Below are positions 16,915-26,006 of a stretch of 64,000 nt of DNA, one piece after another. This DNA is from Pseudoalteromonas xiamenensis (lineage in GTDB: Bacteria > Pseudomonadota > Gammaproteobacteria > Enterobacterales > Alteromonadaceae). Location of the stretch: the NCBI RefSeq assembly GCF_042431545.1, contig NZ_JBHLYX010000001.1, one strand, 5' to 3'. The translations under genes and the position numbers were made by a program. The stretch's first letter is position 1, and each line of letters opens with the position of its first letter. Under the pieces are notes generated by a model that was given only the letters and a program-made list of their open reading frames with translations, searched no databases and was not told the DNA's origin.

Positions 16915-19866
16915 TTAGAAGGTATAACGTACACCAATGTTATATCTTGGCCCAGTTTGAGTTACGTTTAATACTTGTTCTTTTGAACGACCATGTGAAC
17001 GGCCATATTCGTCCGTTAAGTTTAGTCCCTCGAAGAACACGGTCAATTTCTCGTTGATGTCATAGCTTACGCTCGCATCCCATTGACCATAGGCTTCTAC
17101 ATACGTTGGATGAGCTCCTGTGCCTTGACCTGTTGATGATAAGAATTCATCACGCCAGTTGTAGGCGATACGTGCTTGCAAACCGTCCATTTCATAGAAC
17201 GCGATAAAGTTTGCTGAATCACTTAGACCTAATAACGCGAACTGCTGTTCGAGGCTAAAGTCATCATACGCAATGTCACCGTCAACGAATGTTAAGTTAG
17301 CAATTAAACCAAAGCCGTTGTCAAAAACGTGTTGTGCAGCAATTTCCCAACCTTTTAACGTCGCTTCTTTTTGGTTTACCGGAACGGTGATGTTGAATAG
17401 TGCCGCAGCATCATCGCCTTCAATACCAAAAATAGTCGAGCCTTCAGTAGAATCAGGGTAGTTCGCTAAAATGTACTCACGGATTGCATCGGTATTCAAA
17501 CCAACGGCTGCAACCGCTTCTTGATAACGTGAACCTTGTGCGGGATGCGGTAGGTTAAACACAGCTTCACGTACAATGCTAGTGCCGATGAAGTTTTCAA
17601 CGTCTTTGTGGAAGTAGCCAATTGCCGCGTAACTCCCTTCATCGTAATACCACTCCAATGACAGGTCTAAGTTAGTTGATTCAAATGGTTTTAGGGCAGG
17701 GTTACCGCGTGCACCTGTACCACCATCAATACGAACAAGCGAATCGACTGTTAAACCACCTTGAATATCACCATAGCCTGGGCGAGCAATTGTTTTGCTG
17801 TAAGAGGCACGAACAATGACGTCGTCAACCACTTCAAGGCTTGCATCGATGTTAGGTAAAACGTTGCTGTAATCGCCTTTCAATTCCGTGAAGTCTTGCG
17901 CGCCTGTGGCAACTAAGTTGAATTCGTTTGCAGCTACCCAACCGATATTGCTATACGTTGGCACAAGTGCGCGAGAGGTAACATCTGTTTTCTCGTAGCG
18001 TACGCCTGTGATAACGGTTAATGGCATCGCGTTGATTTCAGTCGCAATTTTCATTTGAATGTAAGCAGAGGTAGACTCTTCTTTTGTACGACGGTCCGTT
18101 GTGTAGTTAGATGATGCGCAGAATCCATTACCACAGTCACCAGCACCTTCAACCGCGTATAAGTCAGCAGCACGAGCACGAACTTTGTTAAAGTCCCACA
18201 TGAAGAATTCATTGATAAGCGCCGGCGAGTTACTACCTGGGATGTCGAAGTGGTCTTTCACTGATTCCAATGGCCAGAATGAGTCATCAAAGTCACCAGC
18301 TTGACCTACGCCGCCCCATGTATCTCGTTGAACGTTTGAGAAAGCTGAGCGGTTAGATACTTCTGTTGTCGACACACCGAAATCAATACTCTCAATAATG
18401 CCATCGTCAAATACGTATTGGCCACGGAATTGAGCCTGATCGATTTCACTGCGCATCATCGAGTTACGGAATGAACTACCCGTTACACGCATATCTTCAG
18501 GTCGAATGTTCGACACGCCATCTGGATATTGAATTTCTAATACAGGGAAGTCTTTGTCAAAATGTGCGGTGGTCACTGCACGAACCCACGTTGCAGCACT
18601 GACAACGTTGTTGCTGCCATAAGGACTGTCAGGAGACGATTCTGCCGATGAGCTGTGGTAGTCGAATTCAAGTTTTAAGTTGTCTGTTGCCTGCCACTCA
18701 AGATTAAAGCCCACAGACTTGTTTTCACTTGTCGTTGCATAGTCGCCTGCACCCATTGAAAAGTCAGCAGGGCCGCCACTTGTGTCTTCAGAGTAAATAA
18801 GTGGCGAGGCAATTGGACCATTTGTCCATTCGCCAGTAGATGGGCCAAAGTTGAACCATGCAGACAGATCATTAAATTGCGTTGCAACGTCATTCTTTGA
18901 ATAAGTGTAATCAACAGTGGTAGTGACTGATTCTACAGGACGATATTGAAGCGTTAATTGACCATTAGTACGTGTTCTTTGTACTTCATGGAGGGCATAA
19001 CCTAGGCTTTGTGGAACAGAATAGATTGAATCCTCTGTTGGGCGGTTGATATGGCCAGAATCTGGACCATCAGGAATTCCACCCCAATCTGCCGTGCCTG
19101 CGCCCCAATCTTGGTCCACTGAACCTGGGAAGCTACGCCAACCAGTGCCTACGTTTGCTTGTTGGTTGCCACTTTTTCTTTTTTGATAGCTACCTGACAA
19201 CGCAATACCGAAGGTGTCATCAGCAAAAGTGTTGCTGTACAGTCCAGAAAGTTCAGGAGTAATACCGTCATTTTTCTCTGATGAGGTATCCATGACTGCT
19301 TTCGCGCCAATCGTTGCTTTCAATCCTGGCGCATTCAATGGGCGAGTGGTCATGATGTTAATCGTCGAACCCATACCGCCCGTAGGTACGCTTGCACGAC
19401 CTGTTTTATAGATCTCAACCGCCGCAATGCCTTCAGATGCAAGGTTTGCGAAGTCAAATGAACGAGAAGAAGAGGCGGTTGTCGCTTCAAGCGATGAAGC
19501 GGGCATTTGACGACCGTTGAGCGTAACTAAGTTAAAGTCTGGGCCAAAACCACGCACGGTAACGCGGCTACCTTCGCCGTTTGTACGATCGATAGAAACC
19601 CCGGAAATACGCTGTAGCGATTCAGCAAGGTTTGTGTCAGGGAATTTACCTATGTCTTCAGAAGAAATCGAATCTACAACACCATTGGCATTTCGTTTCA
19701 AATCCATTGATTTAATTAAACTGCCTTTGATGCCTTTTACTTCAATCACTTCCATCGCTTCTTCATCCGCAGCATAAGCAACGGTTGTCAGCGTTCCGAG
19801 GACTAGCGATAGAGCAGTCGCTAGTTGGGTTCTTTGCAAGCGTTTGGTTGTCATCATTGTTCTCAT
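16915..19866 (-). CDS. TonB-dependent receptor, probable beta-glucan oligosaccharide importer
   Basis: A 983-residue outer-membrane receptor. A signal peptide (cleavage near VAYA, about residue 32) is followed by the plug domain (VKGIKGSLIKSMDLKRNANGV..., RVTVRGFGPDFNLVTLNGRQ) and a long barrel ending in the aromatic motif YNIGVRYTF. The plug start resembles the carbohydrate receptors of Caulobacter, Xanthomonas and Alteromonadales. Two LacI-type operators lie 18 and 46 bases upstream, identical in form to those at the GH1/GH3 locus, so it is likely induced together with the glucanases and imports oligosaccharides from laminarin or a similar glucan. Downstream genes encode halogenase, SapC and cupin proteins. 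Confidence 0.93.
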   Translation of the reverse strand: MRTMMTTKRLQRTQLATALSLVLGTLTTVAYAADEEAMEVIEVKGIKGSLIKSMDLKRNANGVVDSISSEDIGKFPDTNLAESLQRISGVSIDRTNGEGSRVTVRGFGPDFNLVTLNGRQMPASSLEATTASSSRSFDFANLASEGIAAVEIYKTGRASVPTGGMGSTINIMTTRPLNAPGLKATIGAKAVMDTSSEKNDGITPELSGLYSNTFADDTFGIALSGSYQKRKSGNQQANVGTGWRSFPGSVDQDWGAGTADWGGIPDGPDSGHINRPTEDSIYSVPQSLGYALHEVQRTRTNGQLTLQYRPVESVTTTVDYTYSKNDVATQFNDLSAWFNFGPSTGEWTNGPIASPLIYSEDTSGGPADFSMGAGDYATTSENKSVGFNLEWQATDNLKLEFDYHSSSAESSPDSPYGSNNVVSAATWVRAVTTAHFDKDFPVLEIQYPDGVSNIRPEDMRVTGSSFRNSMMRSEIDQAQFRGQYVFDDGIIESIDFGVSTTEVSNRSAFSNVQRDTWGGVGQAGDFDDSFWPLESVKDHFDIPGSNSPALINEFFMWDFNKVRARAADLYAVEGAGDCGNGFCASSNYTTDRRTKEESTSAYIQMKIATEINAMPLTVITGVRYEKTDVTSRALVPTYSNIGWVAANEFNLVATGAQDFTELKGDYSNVLPNIDASLEVVDDVIVRASYSKTIARPGYGDIQGGLTVDSLVRIDGGTGARGNPALKPFESTNLDLSLEWYYDEGSYAAIGYFHKDVENFIGTSIVREAVFNLPHPAQGSRYQEAVAAVGLNTDAIREYILANYPDSTEGSTIFGIEGDDAAALFNITVPVNQKEATLKGWEIAAQHVFDNGFGLIANLTFVDGDIAYDDFSLEQQFALLGLSDSANFIAFYEMDGLQARIAYNWRDEFLSSTGQGTGAHPTYVEAYGQWDASVSYDINEKLTVFFEGLNLTDEYGRSHGRSKEQVLNVTQTGPRYNIGVRYTF

Positions 19867-19884
19867 CTTGTGTATTATTATTAC

Positions 19885-19898
19885 TGTAAGCGCTTACA
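19885..19898. promoter_or_regulatory. LacI-family operator 3 (TonB receptor promoter)
   Basis: TGTAAGCGCTTACA is a perfect 14-bp palindrome 19 bases before the receptor start, in a position to block transcription. Confidence 0.85.
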
Positions 19899-19912
19899 TT
19901 TTTGAAATCAAA

Positions 19913-19926
19913 TGTAAGCGCTTTCA
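19913..19926. promoter_or_regulatory. LacI-family operator 4 (TonB receptor promoter)
   Basis: TGTAAGCGCTTTCA, one mismatch from the perfect palindrome, is centred 28 bases from operator 3. The spacing, close to an integral number of helical turns, would suit two dimers on the same face of the DNA. Confidence 0.8.
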
Positions 19927-20243
19927 TTAGGGTAGGCGATTAGAATTTAATCGTCAATTAAGAATTCAAATTTATTACAAATTTGTGATGGTGATATTTG
20001 TATCTAATTGATTTATAAATAGATGAAGTGTGGCGGGATTCGTGTTTTTTCATCCTTTTTTATTTGTTTATTGTTAACAAGTTAGACTTCATCGGCAGGG
20101 TCATGCATACGTATGCATGACCTTCGACGTAGGCACATTCATGATAGGCGTTTACATAATTTTACTAAAAATGCATCGGTGTGAGCGTAAAAGACAGGTA
20201 AATGTTTTAGAATCTCGCCGTGATAAAAAGAGGGAAAATTTCG
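19927..20243. other. Divergent promoter region, A+T-rich, with a 24-bp palindrome
   Basis: This region separates the receptor gene from the TonB_C-like gene. It is A+T-rich and contains no open frame that looks coding. The only strong structure is the perfect palindrome at 20099-20122, listed separately. Confidence 0.6.
20099..20122. repeat. Perfect 24-bp palindrome
   Basis: The half GGTCATGCATAC is followed immediately by its exact reverse complement, with no spacer. It lies about 120 bases before the TonB_C-like gene. Lacking a loop and T run, it fits a protein-binding site better than a terminator. Confidence 0.7.
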
Positions 20244-21269
20244 ATGATAATCAATTCATTAAAAAGGATTGTGCCATTATTTGGTCTTGTTGCAACGTCA
20301 TGTGTTGTCGCACAACCAGCAACGCTAATCAAAAATAACAACCCAAAATTTGTTGAGACGTCACAAACCAATCGTTTAGAAGGTTTTGCATTGATGTCCT
20401 ACATCGTCGATACTGAGGGAAAGGTTAAGGATATTGACTACCTTCTTACCTCCGACGTAAAGCCTTTTGAAGAAAAAGCTGCCACACAATTACAGAATTT
20501 TGTTTATTCGCCCGCGATCCAAAACGAGGAAGTCGTTTCCTCAAGCCGTGTTTATTTAGTCTCTGAAAACATCGGTTTTGTGGGGTATAGAAATGACTCT
20601 GTGAGTTCAGGGTTCTATCGTCGTTTTGCTAATATTTATAAAAATCTTCAAAACACTCAATTTGACCTCGAAACAAAATTAACCAGCTTGTATGAAGCGA
20701 ATACCAAAAACACCGCAGAGCAAGCCCTTTACTATTTCCTAGAAATGAATGTCGCTCAAACAAAAAATGAGCTGAGTCGTTATGAAGAAGCACTTTTTAG
20801 AACGTATACCTTAAAGCGTTTTTTGCCTCAGGAATTTCAATTCCCTGTAAGCCAAGCTTACATTCAGCAATACATGCGCGCTGGGGACTATCTTGGGGCA
20901 CTTCGTGTATTGCGTGAGACGAAAAAGAATCGCAAGCTCAACATAAAGCAAGATGTAGTTGAAAAGGCGTATGCAGACATACTAACGCAGCTCGAAAATC
21001 AACCTACGACCAGCAGACCTTATGAGTTTAGTCGAATTTCGACTCGCCTAATTGGACTTGCAAAACGCGACGTGGAGTTTGAAGTAAACGCAGGAACAAT
21101 TGAAAAAGCACAATTGCGCTGTGACTATCGCGTTGAGTCTGTTGAGGCGAATAAATCTATTCATATCAATGATAAAGATGGTGTTTGCCAGTTACTAGTT
21201 AAATCAGATGGTTCGGCACGTATTACTATCAAAGAATCGGGACAAACGGCTCCGCTTTTTGAAATCTAG
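20244..21269 (+). CDS. Exported protein with TonB C-terminal-like domain
   Basis: A 341-residue exported protein. The N-terminal hydrophobic stretch (about residues 8-22) is a signal sequence; cleavage after VVAQ or lipidation at the preceding TSC are both possible. Residues 30-110 resemble a TonB C-terminal domain (RLEGFALMSYIVDTEGKVKD, then a conserved F-x-Y-x-P-A-x-Q pattern). The rest is helical and resembles TPR-like sequence, ending in a short beta-rich segment. Without a transmembrane anchor plus proline-rich linker it is not a standard TonB. The ATG at 20244 is preferred to the GTG at 20220 because AGAGGG is well spaced for it. Confidence 0.7.
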   Translation: MIINSLKRIVPLFGLVATSCVVAQPATLIKNNNPKFVETSQTNRLEGFALMSYIVDTEGKVKDIDYLLTSDVKPFEEKAATQLQNFVYSPAIQNEEVVSSSRVYLVSENIGFVGYRNDSVSSGFYRRFANIYKNLQNTQFDLETKLTSLYEANTKNTAEQALYYFLEMNVAQTKNELSRYEEALFRTYTLKRFLPQEFQFPVSQAYIQQYMRAGDYLGALRVLRETKKNRKLNIKQDVVEKAYADILTQLENQPTTSRPYEFSRISTRLIGLAKRDVEFEVNAGTIEKAQLRCDYRVESVEANKSIHINDKDGVCQLLVKSDGSARITIKESGQTAPLFEI

Positions 21270-21308
21270 TTATACGGCTTCATCCACTTAAGTCATCGTA
21301 TCTAAATC

Positions 21309-21363
21309 GCCTATTGTTATCTTGTCCTGCATTCGTTAGGGTGGTTAAAAAATAACAATAGGC
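21309..21363 (+). promoter_or_regulatory. 12-bp inverted repeat in the leader of the alanine symporter gene
   Basis: GCCTATTGTTAT and ATAACAATAGGC are exact complements separated by 31 bases. The right arm ends seven bases before the GTG start, where the ribosome-binding site would be. It could be an operator pair or an RNA stem limiting translation. Confidence 0.5.
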
Positions 21364-21370
21364 TGTCACC

Positions 21371-22801
21371 GTGGAATTCGTTCAATTTATTAATCAAATC
21401 CTTTGGGGTAAAGGCCAAATACTCATTTTTTTACTCATTGGCGCAGGGATTTGGTTTTCAATTTCGTTTCGATTTATTCAGCTCACCCATTTTCGTCATA
21501 TGCTGCATTTACTAAGAACGAGTTTAAAAAGTGATGCAGGGCAAATAAGCTCATTTCAGGCGTTGTGTACCGGACTTTCGGCGCGCGTTGGTACTGGAAA
21601 TCTGGCTGGGGTTGCGGTTGCCGTTTCGCTTGGCGGTCCAGGCGCGGTCTTCTGGATGTGGGTGATTGCGCTTCTTGGAATGGCAACAGGCTTCGCGGAA
21701 AGCGTTCTCGGACAAATCTATAAAGTGCGTGACAGCAATGGTGAATTTCGAGGTGGGCCTGCCTATTACATTCGTCTTGGTTTAAAAAAGCCATGGCTTG
21801 CTATCGCATTTTCAATTTGTTTGTTTATGGGCTATGGCTCTAGTTTCAGTGCAATGCAGGCGAACACCATCAGCGACGCATTACAGCATGCGTTTAATGT
21901 CCCACCTATGCTCACTGGATTACTTATTGCGAGTGTGGCTGGCGTGATTATTCTGGGCGGCATGAAACGTATTGCTCAGTTTGCGGAACTTATCGTGCCG
22001 GTCATGGGTGTGCTTTTTGTTGGTACAGCCTTGGTCATAGCATTACTTAATATCACCATGCTAGGTGAAATGGTCTCAACCATTGTGTTAAATGCGTTTG
22101 AACTTGGGGAGGCGGGAGCAGGTGCATTTGGAGCGGCAATAAAAAATGGTGTACAGCGTGGGTTGTACTCTAATGAGGCGGGTGCAGGCAGTGTACCTCA
22201 CGCTGCAGCCGTAGCAACGCCAAGCCCCAACCATCCTGTTACTCAAGGTTACTTGCAAATGTTTGGTGTGTTTTTTGATACCATTGTGCTTTGTAGTTGT
22301 ACCGCCGTCATTATTTTACTGTCAGGCGTTACCTATGGCGGTGAAATGGAAGGGATCCGCCTTACACAAGATGCAATGAGTGTGCATTTAGGTGATTGGG
22401 GGACTAGTTTTGTCGCGTTGATCCTCTTCCTATTTGCGTTTAGTTCTGTGGTGGCAAATTATGCCTACGCTGAAAGCAATCTACACTTCTTTAAATTGGA
22501 CAATAAAATAGGCCGTAACATGTATATCGCAATCTACTTAGCGATGGTGGTGTGGGGAGCTAATGCAACGCTGAAGGAAGTGTGGAGCCTTGCTGATATG
22601 GCGCTCGGACTCATGACGCTCGTAAATGTTTATGCGATTTTCTTACTGACTCCGACTATCAAAGCCGCGTTAAACGATTACTGGTCACAGCATGGACAAG
22701 CTAAAACACCTGATTTTACCAATACCGACGTAGACGTTCAGGGCATTTTGGCCAGAGACGTGTGGGCAGAACAAAAGCAAGTCCAAACGTCTCAGTCTTA
22801 A
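21371..22801 (+). CDS. Sodium:alanine (AGCS) symporter
   Basis: A 476-residue inner-membrane carrier of the alanine or glycine:cation symporter family. Diagnostic stretches include the N-terminal WGKGQILIFLLIGAGIWFS, LCTGLSARVGTGNLAGVAVA, GGPAYYI, and NEAGAGSVPHAAA, the last being a family signature. About eleven hydrophobic helices are present. It imports alanine or glycine with Na+. The start codon is GTG at 21371 and no clear ribosome-binding site precedes it; a long inverted repeat does. Confidence 0.92.
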   Translation: MEFVQFINQILWGKGQILIFLLIGAGIWFSISFRFIQLTHFRHMLHLLRTSLKSDAGQISSFQALCTGLSARVGTGNLAGVAVAVSLGGPGAVFWMWVIALLGMATGFAESVLGQIYKVRDSNGEFRGGPAYYIRLGLKKPWLAIAFSICLFMGYGSSFSAMQANTISDALQHAFNVPPMLTGLLIASVAGVIILGGMKRIAQFAELIVPVMGVLFVGTALVIALLNITMLGEMVSTIVLNAFELGEAGAGAFGAAIKNGVQRGLYSNEAGAGSVPHAAAVATPSPNHPVTQGYLQMFGVFFDTIVLCSCTAVIILLSGVTYGGEMEGIRLTQDAMSVHLGDWGTSFVALILFLFAFSSVVANYAYAESNLHFFKLDNKIGRNMYIAIYLAMVVWGANATLKEVWSLADMALGLMTLVNVYAIFLLTPTIKAALNDYWSQHGQAKTPDFTNTDVDVQGILARDVWAEQKQVQTSQS

Positions 22802-22857
22802 TTGGTGCTTTGCCTGCGCGGTGTTTGGTCGGTTAATGTTGTAAGGGTATTAGAATG

Positions 22858-23706
22858 TCACGACTTAGCTTGACCAAGCGCCTGTTGCCAATAAGCGCGA
22901 GCTTTTGCTCGGTCCTTTTCAGGCAAATGGCTGAGTATTTTATTTATGTAGGATTCGTTGATACTCAACGCGCGAATGGCATCGTTCAACAATTGGATTT
23001 GCGGTTTCACTTGCTCGGTCTTTGAGCAAGCAAAATAAACGAGCTGAAATGGCTCTGTTTCTTGATATTCCAAAACATAAAACTTGTCTTTAAGTTCTTC
23101 ATTTATTTTGTCGTATTCAATTAGCACATCAATAAAACCGTGGTGAAGCATGGGTTTGAGTGGTGCAAGCGAATCGGCGGTACTCGTTCGTACATAAATT
23201 GAATGGCTGTGTTCAAGTTGTTTTAGGAGTGCGTCTGTCGTATCGCCGTAGCTGCGACCTGATTCAATACCAAGGACTGGCGCGGTATCTTGCACAAGCA
23301 AGTTAAATAACGAAACAGGTTCCTTGTCTTGCTTAGACGCGAGCGCTTTTCCCCAAGCGGATTCCTTTGATAAAACAAGTTTTAAACTTGATTCCATCAT
23401 ATAAGGTAAGGTGTAAGCGTAAAGCTTTTCACGAGCTTTATTTTTTAGCATCCAAGGCGAGCAGGCAGAAGGGTGCCTTTCTAAAGTTTGTCGTGCTCGA
23501 TTTCGAGGCATGATTGAAACATCAAATTGTCCTTTAAATTCACTGAGTACTTGTCTTGCGACTTGAGATTGAAAGGAATTTTGATTTTCGGTGTTGAGCC
23601 AAGATTCTGCGTCAATGATCACCAGTGGTGCTTCAGCGTTCACCTTTAACGAACAAAAAGATGCAAGTACCGCACTGAGCAGGCATAGGGGAAATATTGA
23701 ACGCAT
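22858..23706 (-). CDS. Periplasmic solute-binding-like protein (family 3)
   Basis: A 282-residue exported protein resembling extracellular solute-binding proteins of family 3. A signal peptide (cleavage near VNA, residue 24) precedes a two-lobe fold suggested by RNRARQTLERHPSACSPWML and GIESGRSYGD. Such stand-alone proteins in Alteromonadales often lack a partner ABC transporter, and none is encoded here, so a sensing or unknown role is as likely as amino-acid transport. It converges on the symporter gene with no clear terminator between. Confidence 0.7.
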   Translation of the reverse strand: MRSIFPLCLLSAVLASFCSLKVNAEAPLVIIDAESWLNTENQNSFQSQVARQVLSEFKGQFDVSIMPRNRARQTLERHPSACSPWMLKNKAREKLYAYTLPYMMESSLKLVLSKESAWGKALASKQDKEPVSLFNLLVQDTAPVLGIESGRSYGDTTDALLKQLEHSHSIYVRTSTADSLAPLKPMLHHGFIDVLIEYDKINEELKDKFYVLEYQETEPFQLVYFACSKTEQVKPQIQLLNDAIRALSINESYINKILSHLPEKDRAKARAYWQQALGQAKS

Positions 23707-23841
23707 AGCTAACCTTTAGACTGAATTTGCTATTATTAATAAAGCACATTTTCAGCCTAAAGTTTAGCTAGTTTTAAGAAAATTCAACGCATTAAACGTT
23801 GTTTTGAACGAAAATAGATTTTGTTAATCCCAATCGTTTTC

Positions 23842-24297
23842 TTAGTAGTGGTAAACCACTTGGATATTGCCATCAAATCGCTTTTCGTCATTTCTGGACT
23901 CTTTACCGTAACCACCTTCGAATCGTAATGCCCAGCCGTTAGCTGCCGTGTTCGAAAATTTATACTCATAAGACAGACCAACCCCGTTCGTTGTTTCGTC
24001 ATCAAATAACGAAATACAGATAGAATTAATCAAGCAATTGTCATTTACTCGGCGTGCACCCACAGCACCCACAAATACCCCCATCGCATGTTGACCTTGC
24101 AGCCATTCTGCTCCAACGCTCACGCCGTCATCTAAGCCTAATTTGTAGTTTGCGTAGTAACGCACATCATCACTGGTAGTGGAAATAGTAGGTACTACGA
24201 AAAATGGGTAGCCAGTAGCGGTAGACCAATTGATGTCGTTAGCAAAGGCATTGGATGCAAGTAAAGAAAGGGCGAAAAATGCCACATGTTTTTTCAT
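23842..24297 (-). CDS. Small exported protein, possibly outer-membrane, unknown function
   Basis: A 151-residue exported protein. The ATG at 24297 is chosen because a standard signal peptide starts there (MKKHVAFFALSLLASNAFA). The mature part alternates hydrophobic and polar residues (YANYKLGLDDGVSVGAEW, GVGLSYEYKFSN, WALRFEGGYG) and ends with the aromatic IQVVYHY, which suggests beta strands and perhaps a small outer-membrane barrel. Two cysteines (NCLINSIC) could form a disulfide. I do not recognise the family. Confidence 0.6.
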   Translation of the reverse strand: MKKHVAFFALSLLASNAFANDINWSTATGYPFFVVPTISTTSDDVRYYANYKLGLDDGVSVGAEWLQGQHAMGVFVGAVGARRVNDNCLINSICISLFDDETTNGVGLSYEYKFSNTAANGWALRFEGGYGKESRNDEKRFDGNIQVVYHY

Positions 24298-24488
24298 TGT
24301 AATTTCATTCCTGAGTAGTTTCAGAAAAGTGTACCGCATTTGGGTTTTTAAATTGTTTAAAAGTGTAGCAAAACGTGTATTCATCGATGCCCAAAATAGG
24401 TCATCCATTATTTTTGCAAATTTGCCAGTTAACTTTTAGGTGAACAAAGCGAAGGAACATTCGCACAAAACACTTTCTAGGAAAACAA

Positions 24489-26006
24489 ATGAAGCTCACA
24501 TATAAATTGACCTCATTGGCAATCGCGCTTGCACTTTCTAACCACGCTTATGCCGCGTGTACAGGGCTTGCAAATGGCGCAAGTGCTAAAACAACAACAC
24601 ATTCATCACTCGGTACAATCTTGAATATCACGGGTACTTCAAGCGATGAAACATTCAAGTTGACTGTATCAGGTGACGTATTGACTGTAACTCGCACGGT
24701 GAGTAGCGCAAGTAGCTGTGCCACCTTTACCTATAGTGACCTTGATGTGGTGCTTGCAAAGCTTGGCGCGGGCAACGATAGCTATGATGCAAGCGTGGTC
24801 GCACTACCACAAACCGTAGATGGTGATACTGGTAACGACACTATCACTACGGGAAATAAAGACGACTTTATTACGGGTGGTTTTGGCAACGATAAGATTT
24901 TCGGAAAAGGGGGTAACGACGTTATCCAAGGTAACGACGGCGATGATGAAATAGACGGAGGCTACGGCAATGACACTATTTCAGGAGGTACCGGTCATGA
25001 CTATCTATATGGCGCTCAAAATGATGACAATTTGTCTGGCAATGAGGGCGGAGATCTCATTATGGGCGGCCAAGGTAAAGATGTGTTGTATGGCGATGAT
25101 GGTAATGACTATCTGGGTGGCGGCTGTGCTTTAAAAAATGGTAACGGTTCACAAATATTTACAGTAGGCGGGTGTTCTAGCAGCAGCGATGGAGATGACA
25201 TCATTCATGGCGGCAATGGTGATGATGTTCTCAGCGGTGATAAGGGTGACGATAAGCTTTACGGTGACGCGGGTGATGATTACTTAACCGGCAATGATGG
25301 CTATGAAGACCGCTTATACGGTGGCGATGGCAAAGATTTACTCGTTGAAGTTGGAGAAAACAACCCGAACAGCAACAAATGGCACAAAGCATGGGGTAAC
25401 GATGGAGACGACCTTATTGTGTCTGAAGACACGAATTCTTACCTAAGCGGTGGTGACAACAACGACGCCATTATTGCTGTCAGTTCTAATTATGAAGCGG
25501 AAATGTACGGTGGCGACGCCGGAGATTACTTATGGTCTGGCGATGCGTTTCCTGTTGGAAGCTGCGGTAGTGGCGATGACAAAGGTATGGTGTTTTTAAA
25601 CAATTGTGAAGGAACAACTTGGGTTTCCGACTATCAAGGCATGCTCACTAAATTGATTAAACGCGATAACTTTTCAAACCCATACTACGAAGCCGCAAAC
25701 CGAGTCGTCACCATGGAAGGCAGTGTAACAGGCTTCCCGAATGGCTGGCGTACTTATGGTGGAAACCAACGCCCTTACGCGTTGTACGATATCGTTTCAG
25801 GTTACAGTTTTGATAAGTGGAAAGAAAACCAGAACCTAACTCCATATTACTATTATGAATGGAAAGTCAGCTACGACGTTGGCAGTGGTATTACAGGTGA
25901 ATACACTTACTGCATGGAAGGCACCGATGTTTGGAAATGCCGCCATTACATCACACGTGAAGAAATGTGTTACGACAAAACAGGTAGCACGATTGAGTGT
26001 GATTGA
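24489..26006 (+). CDS. RTX/haemolysin-type calcium-binding repeat protein with Sec signal
   Basis: A 505-residue exported protein. An N-terminal signal peptide (MKLTYKLTSLAIALALSNHAYA) precedes a short beta-type segment with two cysteines, then about twelve RTX nonapeptide-like repeats of the form GGxGxDxIxG between roughly residues 105 and 290. Calcium binding should fold these into parallel beta rolls. The C-terminal 130 residues are unrelated, with several cysteines (CMEGTDVWKC). RTX proteins usually leave by type I secretion without a cleaved signal; this one looks like a type II or periplasmic substrate. Function unknown; no enzymatic domain is visible. Confidence 0.82.
   Translation: MKLTYKLTSLAIALALSNHAYAACTGLANGASAKTTTHSSLGTILNITGTSSDETFKLTVSGDVLTVTRTVSSASSCATFTYSDLDVVLAKLGAGNDSYDASVVALPQTVDGDTGNDTITTGNKDDFITGGFGNDKIFGKGGNDVIQGNDGDDEIDGGYGNDTISGGTGHDYLYGAQNDDNLSGNEGGDLIMGGQGKDVLYGDDGNDYLGGGCALKNGNGSQIFTVGGCSSSSDGDDIIHGGNGDDVLSGDKGDDKLYGDAGDDYLTGNDGYEDRLYGGDGKDLLVEVGENNPNSNKWHKAWGNDGDDLIVSEDTNSYLSGGDNNDAIIAVSSNYEAEMYGGDAGDYLWSGDAFPVGSCGSGDDKGMVFLNNCEGTTWVSDYQGMLTKLIKRDNFSNPYYEAANRVVTMEGSVTGFPNGWRTYGGNQRPYALYDIVSGYSFDKWKENQNLTPYYYYEWKVSYDVGSGITGEYTYCMEGTDVWKCRHYITREEMCYDKTGSTIECD

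Noticed and set aside
24800..25540. Tandem DNA repeat or CRISPR-like array
   Set aside because: The repetition is at the protein level (RTX nonapeptides) with diverged codons; there are no constant repeats with spacers.
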